The notes below the pieces were generated by a model that saw only the letters and a program-made list of their open reading frames with translations, was not told the DNA's origin and searched no databases. A stretch of DNA of 64,000 nt. Origin: Brevibacterium sp. CCUG 69071 (GTDB taxonomy: Bacteria > Actinomycetota > Actinomycetes > Actinomycetales > Brevibacteriaceae). Numbering within the stretch: the stretch's first letter is position 1; every line of letters starts with the position of its first letter. This document shows, piece after piece, positions 54,738-62,903 of the stretch. The DNA lies in the NCBI RefSeq assembly GCF_021023135.1, contig NZ_PGFV01000002.1, positions 124,001-188,000 on the forward strand, in the 5' to 3' direction. The position numbers and the translations under genes are program-made.

Positions 54738-55025
54738 TCAGGGTGCGAAGAGGCGAGCGTTCGCGGCCTCCACTTCCGAGTACTGCTTGCCCGCGGTGTT
54801 GAGCGCCCCCTGGATGGATCCGAGGGACTCGAAGAGCTGCTTGTTCGCACCTTCCCACTGGCTGACGACGGTCTGGAAGTTCTGCGCCGCACCGCCCGTC
54901 CAGCATTCCTGCAGCGCGAGGAGGTTGCGGGTCATCGTATTGGCCTCGGCGCTGATGTTCTGGGCGGTGTTGGCCGTCGCACTGGCGGCGGATTGGACGC
55001 GTTCGGCGTCGACCTCGAAACTCAT
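54738..55025 (-). CDS. WXG100-family (ESAT-6-like) small protein
   Basis: 95 aa: MSFEVDAERVQSAASATANTAQ, the hairpin turn with the W-x-G motif CWTGGAAQNF, then a second helix FESLGSIQGALNTAGKQYSEVEAANARLF. These are secreted by type VII systems in actinobacteria. No eccC, eccB or partner WXG gene is near, so its secretion route is not visible here. AGGAG upstream of the ATG. Same strand as, and 177 bp ahead of, pspA. Confidence 0.88.
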   Translation of the reverse strand: MSFEVDAERVQSAASATANTAQNISAEANTMTRNLLALQECWTGGAAQNFQTVVSQWEGANKQLFESLGSIQGALNTAGKQYSEVEAANARLFAP

Positions 55026-55160
55026 GACTGCTCCTGTTCGTTGGGATCGTCTGCAGCGCAATCACATGGGGTATCGTCTGCAGCGGAACCGTCGCCGAGG
55101 TGGGGCGGCGGAGGTCCCAGCATCGACCGTTCCCGGTGTCTGAGACAAGAGCAGAGAAGC

Positions 55161-55193
55161 GGGGTGTGGACGGCGCTTGGCCGTCCACACCCC
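55161..55193 (-). terminator. Terminator after the htrA gene
   Basis: GGGGTGTGGACGGC (55161-55174) and GCCGTCCACACCCC (55180-55193), exact 14-bp stem, GCTTG loop. Confidence 0.8.
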
Positions 55194-55295
55194 GTCTGCA
55201 CACGAGTGGACTCGCAATCCACAGCCCGCGGCACGTGAGTGGCGGATGTCCGGATCGCTGTCGCACTCAGGCGGTCGGCGATCCTGATCCGTGCA

Positions 55296-57473
55296 TCACT
55301 GCAGCACGAGACTCACATCGAGCTTCTGCTCCTGACCGCCGCGGATGACGGTGAACTCGACGGGTGAGTTCACCGGCTGGGCTCGCACCAGTGCCCGCAG
55401 CGCGATCGCATTGTTGACCTTGGTGTCGCCGACCGCGACGATGTCGTCGCCGTCCTTGAACCCGGCTTTTTCGGCGGGCGACCCGGACTGGATCGACTGC
55501 ACCTTCGCACTGCCGCGGGTGATTCCGCCGCTGTTGATCTGTCCATCGGTGAGCGTGATGCCGAGGAACGGATGCTGGGCCTTGCCGTTCGCGATGAGCT
55601 GATCGGCGATCATCACCGCCTGCGAGGCGGGGATCGCGAAGCCGATGCCGATCGAGCCGGACTGCTGACCCTCGCCGGCCTGGCTCAGCGAAGCCGCGGC
55701 CGAGTTGACGCCGATGAAGCTGCCGTTGCCGTCGACGAGCGGTCCGCCCGAGTTGCCCGGGTTGATCGCGGCATCGGTCTGGATGGCGTTCGTGATCGTC
55801 GTCTCCTTCTCCTGGGAGGTGGCGTCCTCACCGATGTTCTCCGTGGACACCGGACGATCGAGCGCCGAGACGATGCCCGTGGTCACCGAGTCGGCGAGGC
55901 CGAGCGGGTTGCCCAGGGCCATCACCGGATCACCCACGCTCAGCTTCTTCGAGTCACCCACCGGCAGCGGCTTCATCCCGTCGGGCACCTGCTCGACCTT
56001 GATGATCGCGATGTCCGTCGAGGGATCGCGGCCGACGATCTCGGCCTTCGTCGTCTCCCCGTTCTTCATCGTCACGGTGATCTCACCGGCTGGAGTGTCG
56101 GCCGGGGCGACGACGTGGTTGTTCGTGATGACATGGCCCTGATCGTCGTAGAGCGAGCCTGAGCCGAGTCCTTGGACCTGACCGCTGGTGCCGACCTGGA
56201 TCGACACCACGCTCTCGGAGGTCTGCTTGGCGACCTCGGTCCAGTCCGGTGTCTCGATGGTCTGGTCGGCGACTTTGCGGGGCTCATCGCCCTGCAGCGC
56301 GGAGACCGCATAGCTGCCGCCGAACGCGGCACCACCGCCGAGGAGAGCGGCCACCAGGGCGATGACGATCGTCGCACCCCAGCCGGGCCCTCGCTTCTCC
56401 CGCCGAGGTGGGGCCTGACCCCCGTAGGGTCCCTGCCCGTTGTAGTAATCCTGGGTCCCGTAGCCGGGCTGCCCGCCCGGGGCGCCCTGGCCTTGGGCAC
56501 CGTAACCGGGGGCTCCTTGGCTCCCGACGTAGGGGCCCTGGTTGCCGGGGCTGCTGGTGTTTCCGGGGGCACCGGGGTTGCTGGTGTTCCCGGGGGCGAG
56601 GGGACCGCCCGTCCCGCCGGTTGCGGCGTAGGCGGCGGGGTAGTTCTGGCTGCCCGTCGAGCCTGGGTACCCCGATGAGTTCGGGTACCCGGGAGCGGAC
56701 TGCTGCGAGGTCGGAGACGACTGCGACTGCGAGGGGGATGACTGCGGCTGCCCGTTCGAGTATCCCGCCTGACTGTCGGGGGAGGGGCGGCTGCCTCCGT
56801 ACGGTTGCCCGGTCGCCGCCGCGGCACCCGCCGCCGCGGCACCCGCCGCCGCGGCACCGGCGCCGGTACCGGCACCGGCGCTGTGCCGCCTCGGCGTGGG
56901 CTGGCCCTGAGGTTGCTGCGCCTGAGACTGGGGTCCCTGAGACTGTGGTGGCTGGGCCGGGGACGGTTGTGCCTGAGGCTGCTGGCCCTGAGACTGCGGT
57001 TGCTGCGAATATGACTGCGACGTCTGTGCCTGCGGCGGCTGACCGGGAGCTCTGTCCACAGGGTTGGGCGCGTAAGTGGGGTGGACTCGGGGCTGTTCGA
57101 CGGTGGAATCTCGCTCCGGCGATCCGCCCTGGTTCTGCCCGAAGTTCGGACCAGATGGTTGCTGAGGCTGACTCTGCACGCTCGGCCGCTGTGCGGGAGC
57201 GACCGGAGGACTCACCCGAGCAGGACCGTTCGATCCGGCGGGGAAGGTGCGCGGAATCTCGGTGCTGCGGCGATTCTCGGCTCCTGAACGCCGTGAGTCG
57301 GACGTGCCTCGCGCCCCCTCGGCGGAATTGCGGGTCGATTCGGACGAACCGCGGGTCGATTCGGAAGAGGAGCGTGAACCTTGGCCCGGGGACGTGCGAG
57401 ACTCCTGTTCCCCGTGGCGGTCCCGCCCCGCCGGAGTGTCTCCCTGATTGTGCGGGTCGTTGTTCTCGCTCAT
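55296..57473 (-). CDS. HtrA/PepD-type membrane serine protease with PDZ domain
   Basis: 725 aa. About 355 residues of Ser/Pro/Gln/Gly-rich cytosolic sequence (including Ala/Gly 5-residue repeats around 56815-56875 and QPQSQ runs), then one membrane helix (GWGATIVIALVAALLGGGAAFGG). The outward trypsin-like domain has His453 (TNNHVV), Asp487 (STDIAIIKV) and Ser575 (NPGNSGGPLV), and one PDZ domain ends it (HPFLGITLTDGQ, GFKDGDDIVAVGDTKVNN). It degrades misfolded envelope proteins. The start overlaps the kinase gene stop by 4 bp; with RR and HK this is the mprA-mprB-pepD order of mycobacteria. Confidence 0.93.
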   Translation of the reverse strand: MSENNDPHNQGDTPAGRDRHGEQESRTSPGQGSRSSSESTRGSSESTRNSAEGARGTSDSRRSGAENRRSTEIPRTFPAGSNGPARVSPPVAPAQRPSVQSQPQQPSGPNFGQNQGGSPERDSTVEQPRVHPTYAPNPVDRAPGQPPQAQTSQSYSQQPQSQGQQPQAQPSPAQPPQSQGPQSQAQQPQGQPTPRRHSAGAGTGAGAAAAGAAAAGAAAATGQPYGGSRPSPDSQAGYSNGQPQSSPSQSQSSPTSQQSAPGYPNSSGYPGSTGSQNYPAAYAATGGTGGPLAPGNTSNPGAPGNTSSPGNQGPYVGSQGAPGYGAQGQGAPGGQPGYGTQDYYNGQGPYGGQAPPRREKRGPGWGATIVIALVAALLGGGAAFGGSYAVSALQGDEPRKVADQTIETPDWTEVAKQTSESVVSIQVGTSGQVQGLGSGSLYDDQGHVITNNHVVAPADTPAGEITVTMKNGETTKAEIVGRDPSTDIAIIKVEQVPDGMKPLPVGDSKKLSVGDPVMALGNPLGLADSVTTGIVSALDRPVSTENIGEDATSQEKETTITNAIQTDAAINPGNSGGPLVDGNGSFIGVNSAAASLSQAGEGQQSGSIGIGFAIPASQAVMIADQLIANGKAQHPFLGITLTDGQINSGGITRGSAKVQSIQSGSPAEKAGFKDGDDIVAVGDTKVNNAIALRALVRAQPVNSPVEFTVIRGGQEQKLDVSLVLQ

Positions 57474-59317
57474 CGCTCTTCCTTTCGTGCCTCAGGAGCG
57501 TTGTCATCTGTTTCGGAAATGGGCAGATCGATGCGGAAAGTCGCGCCGCCGCCCGGTGTCTCGTGCACGGAGATCGCGCCGTGGTGGTTCTCCACGATCG
57601 CCTTGACGATGGAGAGTCCGAGTCCCGAGCCGCCGGTGTCTCGGGTCCGGGAGACATCAAGTCGATAGAACCGCTCGAAGATCCGCGGGACCACCTCGGG
57701 GTCGATTCCGTCTCCGTGGTCTCTGACCTCGAAGCGGACGCGGCCATTGGGGAAGCCGCGCAGCGAATCATCCACGGAGATCGATCCCGCGGCGGTGACA
57801 TCGGGGACGATGCCCGTCGGTTCCTGGGCGTCGTTCTGGTCGTTGCCGGACGAATCGCCTCGGCGGAAGATGCGGACTCCGCCGGTGACGAAGCCGCGTT
57901 CCCGGGTCTTCTCCTTGGCCCCGTTCTTCCCGGTCTGGCCCATTGCGCCCTGACCTCTGCCGGTCTGACCCTTGCCACCGGAATCGCTGTCCTCGGCGTA
58001 TTCGGCCGAGCCGGCACCCTCCTCGGCGGGGGATCCGACGACACCGACGGCGAATTCGATCGCGGTGTGTTCGGGGGTGTGGCGCACGGCGTTCCCGGCG
58101 AGGTTGACGATGACCTGGCGGATCTTCGATTCGGATCCGCGGATCGGCGGAACCGGCCGGGCATCCTCGCCGTCGAGGCCGACGAAGCTGATGTCACGGT
58201 CGGGGGCCTGGGCGGCGGCATCGGCGGCGGCGTCGCGGACGACCCTGTGCAGGTCGATGGGGCCGATCTCGGCGGGTCGCTGCTCGTCCAGTCGGGCGAG
58301 GACCACGAGATCGTCGACGAGCACGCCCATCCGCTTGGCTTCGGACTCCATCCGCTCCATCGCATTGGCGACGTCATCGGATTTCGTGATCGCCCCCTGC
58401 CGGTAGAGCTCGGCGTAGCCGCGGATCGTCACCAACGGTGTGCGCAGCTCATGCGAGGCGTCGGAGACGAATTGGCGGATGCGCTTCTCTGATCGGGTCT
58501 GCCCGTCGAAGGAGTCCTCGATCCGCCCGAGCATCGCATTCAGCGCCGAGGACAGCCGCCCGAGCTCGGTGTTGCGCGGGTAGCTGGGCACACGCTGACT
58601 GAGATCGCCGGCGGCGATCCGCGAGGCGGTCTTCTCGATGTCGCGCAAAGGCCGGAAGGTGTTGTTGATCGCCCAGTAGCCGACCCCGGCGACCATCGCC
58701 AGGGCGAGCAGGCCGATGCCGATCATGGTGTTGCGGGCACGCTCGTTGATGTTGTCGATCTCGCGGTCGAAGGGCACCGCGATGGACACGAGCACATCGG
58801 TGTTCTGCACCTTCATGGCGCGGGCCCGCCACTGGGAGTTCGTCCCGGCCACGGTGAACGGCTGACCGCTGCGCGCATAGACCTCGGACTCGTCGATCGT
58901 CGGCAGGATCGGCTGGTTCTGCGGTTCCGGGGCCACCGGGTCGCTGATCGGCTTCCCGTCTGTGTCGTAGAACTGCACGTAGAAGCCGCCGGGCAGCAGG
59001 CTCTTGAGCTCATCCCAGGAGTTCGAGTCGATCGTCGTCTCGGATGAGTCACCGGAGTCCTCGGAGTCCTTGTCTCCGGACTGCAGCTCCGCCGGTTGGA
59101 ACACATCCTGATAGGCCTGCTTCGCCAGGGTCTCCGAGGCGGAGATGAGCCGCTCGTCGGTGCGTTGGACCAGGCTGTCGCGGAGGTTCTCAAGCACCCA
59201 TGCGCTCGTCCCGGAGAGGACGAGCAGCATGAGGAGCATCATGATGGCCAGCAGTTTGGTGGTCAGCGACCATTCTTCCCAGAAGCCGGGCCGGGTGGGA
59301 CGGGTTTGTTTTGCCAC
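57470..59317 (-). CDS. Envelope-stress sensor histidine kinase (MprB-like)
   Basis: 615 aa. Two membrane helices (LLAIMMLLMLLVLSGTSAWVL; MIGIGLLALAMVAGVGYWAI) bracket an outward sensor domain of about 150 residues, then HAMP (NTFRPLRDIEKTASRIAAGDL), H-box with His289 (VSDASHELRTPLVTIRG) and HATPase with N-box NLAGNAVRHTP, DHGDGIDPEVVPRIFERF and GSGLGLSIVKAI. Unusual: about 90 residues (EYAEDSDSGGKGQTGRGQGAMG to DDSLRGFPNG) are inserted inside the HATPase domain. GTG 59317 has no ribosome site; a TAGATT box 6 nt upstream suggests it may also have its own leaderless transcript. Confidence 0.9.
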   Translation of the reverse strand: MAKQTRPTRPGFWEEWSLTTKLLAIMMLLMLLVLSGTSAWVLENLRDSLVQRTDERLISASETLAKQAYQDVFQPAELQSGDKDSEDSGDSSETTIDSNSWDELKSLLPGGFYVQFYDTDGKPISDPVAPEPQNQPILPTIDESEVYARSGQPFTVAGTNSQWRARAMKVQNTDVLVSIAVPFDREIDNINERARNTMIGIGLLALAMVAGVGYWAINNTFRPLRDIEKTASRIAAGDLSQRVPSYPRNTELGRLSSALNAMLGRIEDSFDGQTRSEKRIRQFVSDASHELRTPLVTIRGYAELYRQGAITKSDDVANAMERMESEAKRMGVLVDDLVVLARLDEQRPAEIGPIDLHRVVRDAAADAAAQAPDRDISFVGLDGEDARPVPPIRGSESKIRQVIVNLAGNAVRHTPEHTAIEFAVGVVGSPAEEGAGSAEYAEDSDSGGKGQTGRGQGAMGQTGKNGAKEKTRERGFVTGGVRIFRRGDSSGNDQNDAQEPTGIVPDVTAAGSISVDDSLRGFPNGRVRFEVRDHGDGIDPEVVPRIFERFYRLDVSRTRDTGGSGLGLSIVKAIVENHHGAISVHETPGGGATFRIDLPISETDDNAPEARKEER

Positions 59318-59323
59318 GTGAGT

Positions 59324-59329
59324 AATCTA
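59324..59329 (-). promoter_or_regulatory. Possible internal -10 box of the histidine kinase gene
   Basis: TAGATT on the minus strand, then 6 nt (ACTCAC) and GTG at 59317. It lies in the 30-nt gap after the response-regulator stop and could uncouple kinase and regulator levels. Confidence 0.4.
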
Positions 59330-59347
59330 CCGCCCGAGCTTGGGCGA

Positions 59348-60106
<759 letters not shown>

Positions 60107-60316
60107 GCCACCAGTCTGGAGGTCATGTCTGGGAGTTTCTCGGGTGTTACCTGAATGCGATTGTGAGCTGTGTCACTGGAAAACTCTCAGGAAAGTCGAT
60201 TCGGGGTCGAAGTCCCGCATGCGCTCTCAGGAACGAAAGGCATTTTTCAGGAGAATAGGTGGCTGTGCTCAGGTCAGGCCCAGGAATGTTCGCCGAGGCG
60301 GCTGTGCGTTGTCGGG

Positions 60317-61045
60317 TCATGGCCAGAGTGGCGGGTTAGGAGGCTGCGGGACAAGGGGAGGTGCGGAGCGCCGGTGGCCGACGGTGAAGCGCAGGACCCG
60401 TTCGGGCCGACGGCGGTCGTACTGCACTTGTCCCATCGTGCCGAGCATCGAAGGAGGCTGCGCCACGAGATGACGGGCCCAGCGGGCTCGCCCGGACTCG
60501 TCCGCGAAGCGGATGACGGTGAGGCTCGGCGCTGCACCTCGGGGCATCGCCCCCGACCAGTAGTCGACAACGACTGCTTCGGCGAGGCCGATGTGCGAGC
60601 GGGGTGGACGATCGAGAATCCGATAGCGGGCCCTCCGAAAGGCCAGCAGCGAGACGCCGCAGAGGGCGATGCCGGCAGCGATGGACACGACCCACCAGAT
60701 CGGGTCCGCTCCGATCATCGCGGGAAAGAAGCCGAGCCCCAGGCCGCCGCCGACGCCGAGCGCTCCCAGCTGGTATCGGAAGAAGCGCGTGAGGCTGCCG
60801 CCGGTCCGATGCCGGCCGAGAGCGGCGCGCACGAGCAGGTGGCTGCCGGCGACGAACGCGCCGGCGGTGAGGACCGCGAGAGCGAGGAAGTAGAGGGTCG
60901 AGCTCCGGGGCTCACCGGGGCCCGTCGGGAGGAAGCCGAGCGCGGTGACGGCCCAGCCTGCGGCCATGCTCGTCGCGGTGAGGATTCCGGCGAGGCCGGC
61001 GGCGAACTTCGTCCCGCCGGTGATCCGCAGTGGTTGCAGTGACAT
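60317..61045 (-). CDS. Four-helix membrane protein with a DUF3592-like C-terminus
   Basis: 242 aa from the ATG at 61045, which overlaps the CGNR stop (TGATG). Four helices (LAGILTATSMAAGWAVTALGF; LYFLALAVLTAGAFVAGSHLLV; YQLGALGVGGGLGLGFFPAMI; WWVVSIAAGIALCGVSLLAF) precede a soluble domain (RSHIGLAEAVVVDYWSG, SLTVIRFADESGRARWARHLV, GQVQYDRRRPERVLRFTVG) with the strand pattern of DUF3592 proteins. Function unknown. Co-transcribed with the CGNR gene. Confidence 0.7.
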   Translation of the reverse strand: MSLQPLRITGGTKFAAGLAGILTATSMAAGWAVTALGFLPTGPGEPRSSTLYFLALAVLTAGAFVAGSHLLVRAALGRHRTGGSLTRFFRYQLGALGVGGGLGLGFFPAMIGADPIWWVVSIAAGIALCGVSLLAFRRARYRILDRPPRSHIGLAEAVVVDYWSGAMPRGAAPSLTVIRFADESGRARWARHLVAQPPSMLGTMGQVQYDRRRPERVLRFTVGHRRSAPPLVPQPPNPPLWP

Positions 61046-61635
61046 CAGTCGGATTCGGTCTGGCGGGCACGGAACGCGGCAACGTGGGTGCGATTGGCGC
61101 AGTTGCCGGTGTCGCAGAACCGCTTCGAGCGGTTGCGGCTGAAGTCGGCGAGATAGGCCCGGCAGTCTGCAGCGGCGCACCGTCCCAGGCGGTTGAGGTC
61201 ATCGGAGCGGATGAGGTCGATGAGCACGAGGGCGACGTCGGCGGCGACCCTGTCGGCCAGGCTCGCGGACTCTCCCGTCGCATGCAGGTGCCAGTCCCAG
61301 TGATCGTGGATGACCAATTGCGGCACCGAACCGGAGTCTCGCAGTGTGAGGTTGATCTCATCGACGACCGCTCGCACGCCGACATCGGACTCCTCGTCGG
61401 TGTCGGCATCGATGCTCTGATCGAGCGCCGAAGCGAAACGCGAGCGCAGTCGCCGGGTCTCTTCGACGTCCTGACGGGCCGCGCGGAGCGGCCCGGAGAA
61501 GTCATGCCGCGCCGCGAATTCGCGGAGTCGGGCGGTCGTTGTCAGCTGATCTCCCTCCTCGGCGATCGAGCCTGCCGTGTTGAGCAGGTCGACGAGCATG
61601 ATGAGGTTCGACCGGATGTCGTAGGCAAAAGTCAT
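61045..61635 (-). CDS. CGNR zinc-finger / ABATE-domain regulator
   Basis: 196 aa. The N-terminal ABATE-type region (FAYDIRSNLIMLVDLLNTAG, ATARLREFAARHDFS-like) is helical; the C-terminus has the zinc finger C-A-A-A-D-C then RFCDTGNCANRTHVAAFR, the CGNR pattern with N in place of G. These proteins are one-component transcription regulators binding a small ligand. ATG 61635; a 7-3-7 inverted repeat lies 10 bp upstream and may be its own operator. Divergent from the EamA gene. Confidence 0.87.
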   Translation of the reverse strand: MTFAYDIRSNLIMLVDLLNTAGSIAEEGDQLTTTARLREFAARHDFSGPLRAARQDVEETRRLRSRFASALDQSIDADTDEESDVGVRAVVDEINLTLRDSGSVPQLVIHDHWDWHLHATGESASLADRVAADVALVLIDLIRSDDLNRLGRCAAADCRAYLADFSRNRSKRFCDTGNCANRTHVAAFRARQTESD

Positions 61636-61644
61636 AGCGGGAAC

Positions 61645-61661
61645 CATTGTGGCACACAATG
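61645..61661. promoter_or_regulatory. Candidate operator, 7-3-7 inverted repeat
   Basis: CATTGTG-GCA-CACAATG, perfect, between the divergent CGNR and EamA genes. Position suggests autoregulation by the CGNR protein or joint control of both genes. Confidence 0.55.
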
Positions 61662-61678
61662 TAAGCACCAAAATACAC

Positions 61679-61708
61679 TTGACTCATTTCATTGGCGTGG
61701 GAAATACT
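61679..61708 (+). promoter_or_regulatory. Promoter of the EamA gene
   Basis: TTGACT (61679-61684) and AATACT (61703-61708) with an 18-bp spacer, close to the vegetative consensus. Predicted leader about 125 nt. Confidence 0.5.
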
Positions 61709-61842
61709 GATCACAGGCCACGGACGTGCACGGATCCGCGTTCTGCGGGCCACCTCGGCGAGGTGCTCTCCTCGTCTCCGATCCATCCATCACAACTCAC
61801 CGCCATCACACCGAACCACCCAACGCCTTCAGGAGGTCGAGA

Positions 61843-62811
61843 ATGAGTCGTACCGTCGTCATGGGGTTTCTCCTCACACTTGCCTCCGCGTTCTTCTTCG
61901 CGGTCTCCGGCCCGATCGCGAAGACGATGTACGCGATCGGGTGGACGCCGGGCTCCGTCGTGCTCATCCGCCTCGCGGGTTCGGCGATCCTGCTGCTCAT
62001 CCCCAGCCTCATCGCGCTGCACGGCCGCTGGGGCGAGGTGCGCAGGAACTGGAAGACCGTGCTCACCTACGGGCTGGTCTCGATGGCCGGGGTCCAGGGC
62101 TTCTACTTCGTCGCCGTCGAACACCTCACCGTGGCCGTGGCGCTGCTGCTCGAGATGACCGCGCCGATGCTCATCGTGTTCTGGATCTGGGCCAGGACCC
62201 GCACGCGGCCGGCGACCGTGACCTTCATCGGGGTCGTGGTCTCGCTCATCGGGCTCGTCCTCGTGCTCAACCTCCGTGGCGCGTCGATCAGCATCTTCGG
62301 CGTGGTCATGGCGATGGCTGCGGCGGTCTGCCTGGCCAGCTATTTCCTCGTCTCGGCGAAGGACTCGATCAGCATTCCGCCGGTCGCCCTGACCGGCCTG
62401 GGAATGGGTGTGGGCGCCCTGACCATGGCGATCATCGTGATCGTCGGAATCATGCCCTCGGGCGTGGTCACCGCCGATGTGGACTTCGGCGGAATCAGGA
62501 TGTCTTGGATCGTGCCGATGTCGATGATCGTCCTCTTCACCGTCGGCGCCTACATCACCGGCATCCTCGGACTGCGCTACATCGGGGCGACCGTGGGTTC
62601 CTTCGTCAACCTCATCGAGGTGCCGTTCTCCGTCATCGTCGCCTGGCTCGTGCTCTTCGAGATGCCCGCGCCCATCCAGCTCTTCGGCGGCGTGTTCATC
62701 CTCGGCGGAGTCGGCTTCATCAAATGGGGCGAGGCGAGACTGGCCCGCCGCGTCGCCCGGCGCCAGGTCGTCGCACGATCCGGCGCCGAAACCTCCCTCA
62801 TTACTACCTGA
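61843..62811 (+). CDS. EamA/DMT-family transporter
   Basis: 322 aa, ten helices in two EamA repeats (TLASAFFFAVSGPIAKTMYAIG... ; AAVCLASYFLVSAKDSISIPP...). The second ends FVNLIEVPFSVIVAWLVLFEMP then GGVFILGGVGFIKWGEARLARR. Exports a small metabolite, substrate unknown. The ATG at 61843 has AGGAGG 7 nt upstream; the longer frame from 61726 is not used. The TGA at 62809-62811 lies inside a palindromic repeat. Confidence 0.9.
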   Translation: MSRTVVMGFLLTLASAFFFAVSGPIAKTMYAIGWTPGSVVLIRLAGSAILLLIPSLIALHGRWGEVRRNWKTVLTYGLVSMAGVQGFYFVAVEHLTVAVALLLEMTAPMLIVFWIWARTRTRPATVTFIGVVVSLIGLVLVLNLRGASISIFGVVMAMAAAVCLASYFLVSAKDSISIPPVALTGLGMGVGALTMAIIVIVGIMPSGVVTADVDFGGIRMSWIVPMSMIVLFTVGAYITGILGLRYIGATVGSFVNLIEVPFSVIVAWLVLFEMPAPIQLFGGVFILGGVGFIKWGEARLARRVARRQVVARSGAETSLITT

Positions 62812-62860
62812 CGGGGGCCCAGCAACCTGGCGCCACGTAGCTGGGCACCCGTCAGGTAGT
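62803..62860. repeat. Palindromic repeat, copy 2; terminator of the EamA gene
   Basis: Arms 62803-62830 and 62833-62860, each with outer ACTACCTGACGGG and inner GCCCAGC, pair with a few mismatches near the tip. It contains the stop codon of the EamA gene. Related to the perfect palindrome at 14938-14995. Confidence 0.8.
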
Positions 62861-62891
62861 TCGGGGCGTACTCGGTGACGAGAAGCGTTGA

Positions 62892-62897
62892 TAGGTT
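62892..62897 (+). promoter_or_regulatory. -10 box of the ABC-F gene, leaderless
   Basis: TAGGTT, then 6 nt (GTCTCT) and the ATG at 62904. Confidence 0.5.
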
Positions 62898-62903
62898 GTC
62901 TCT

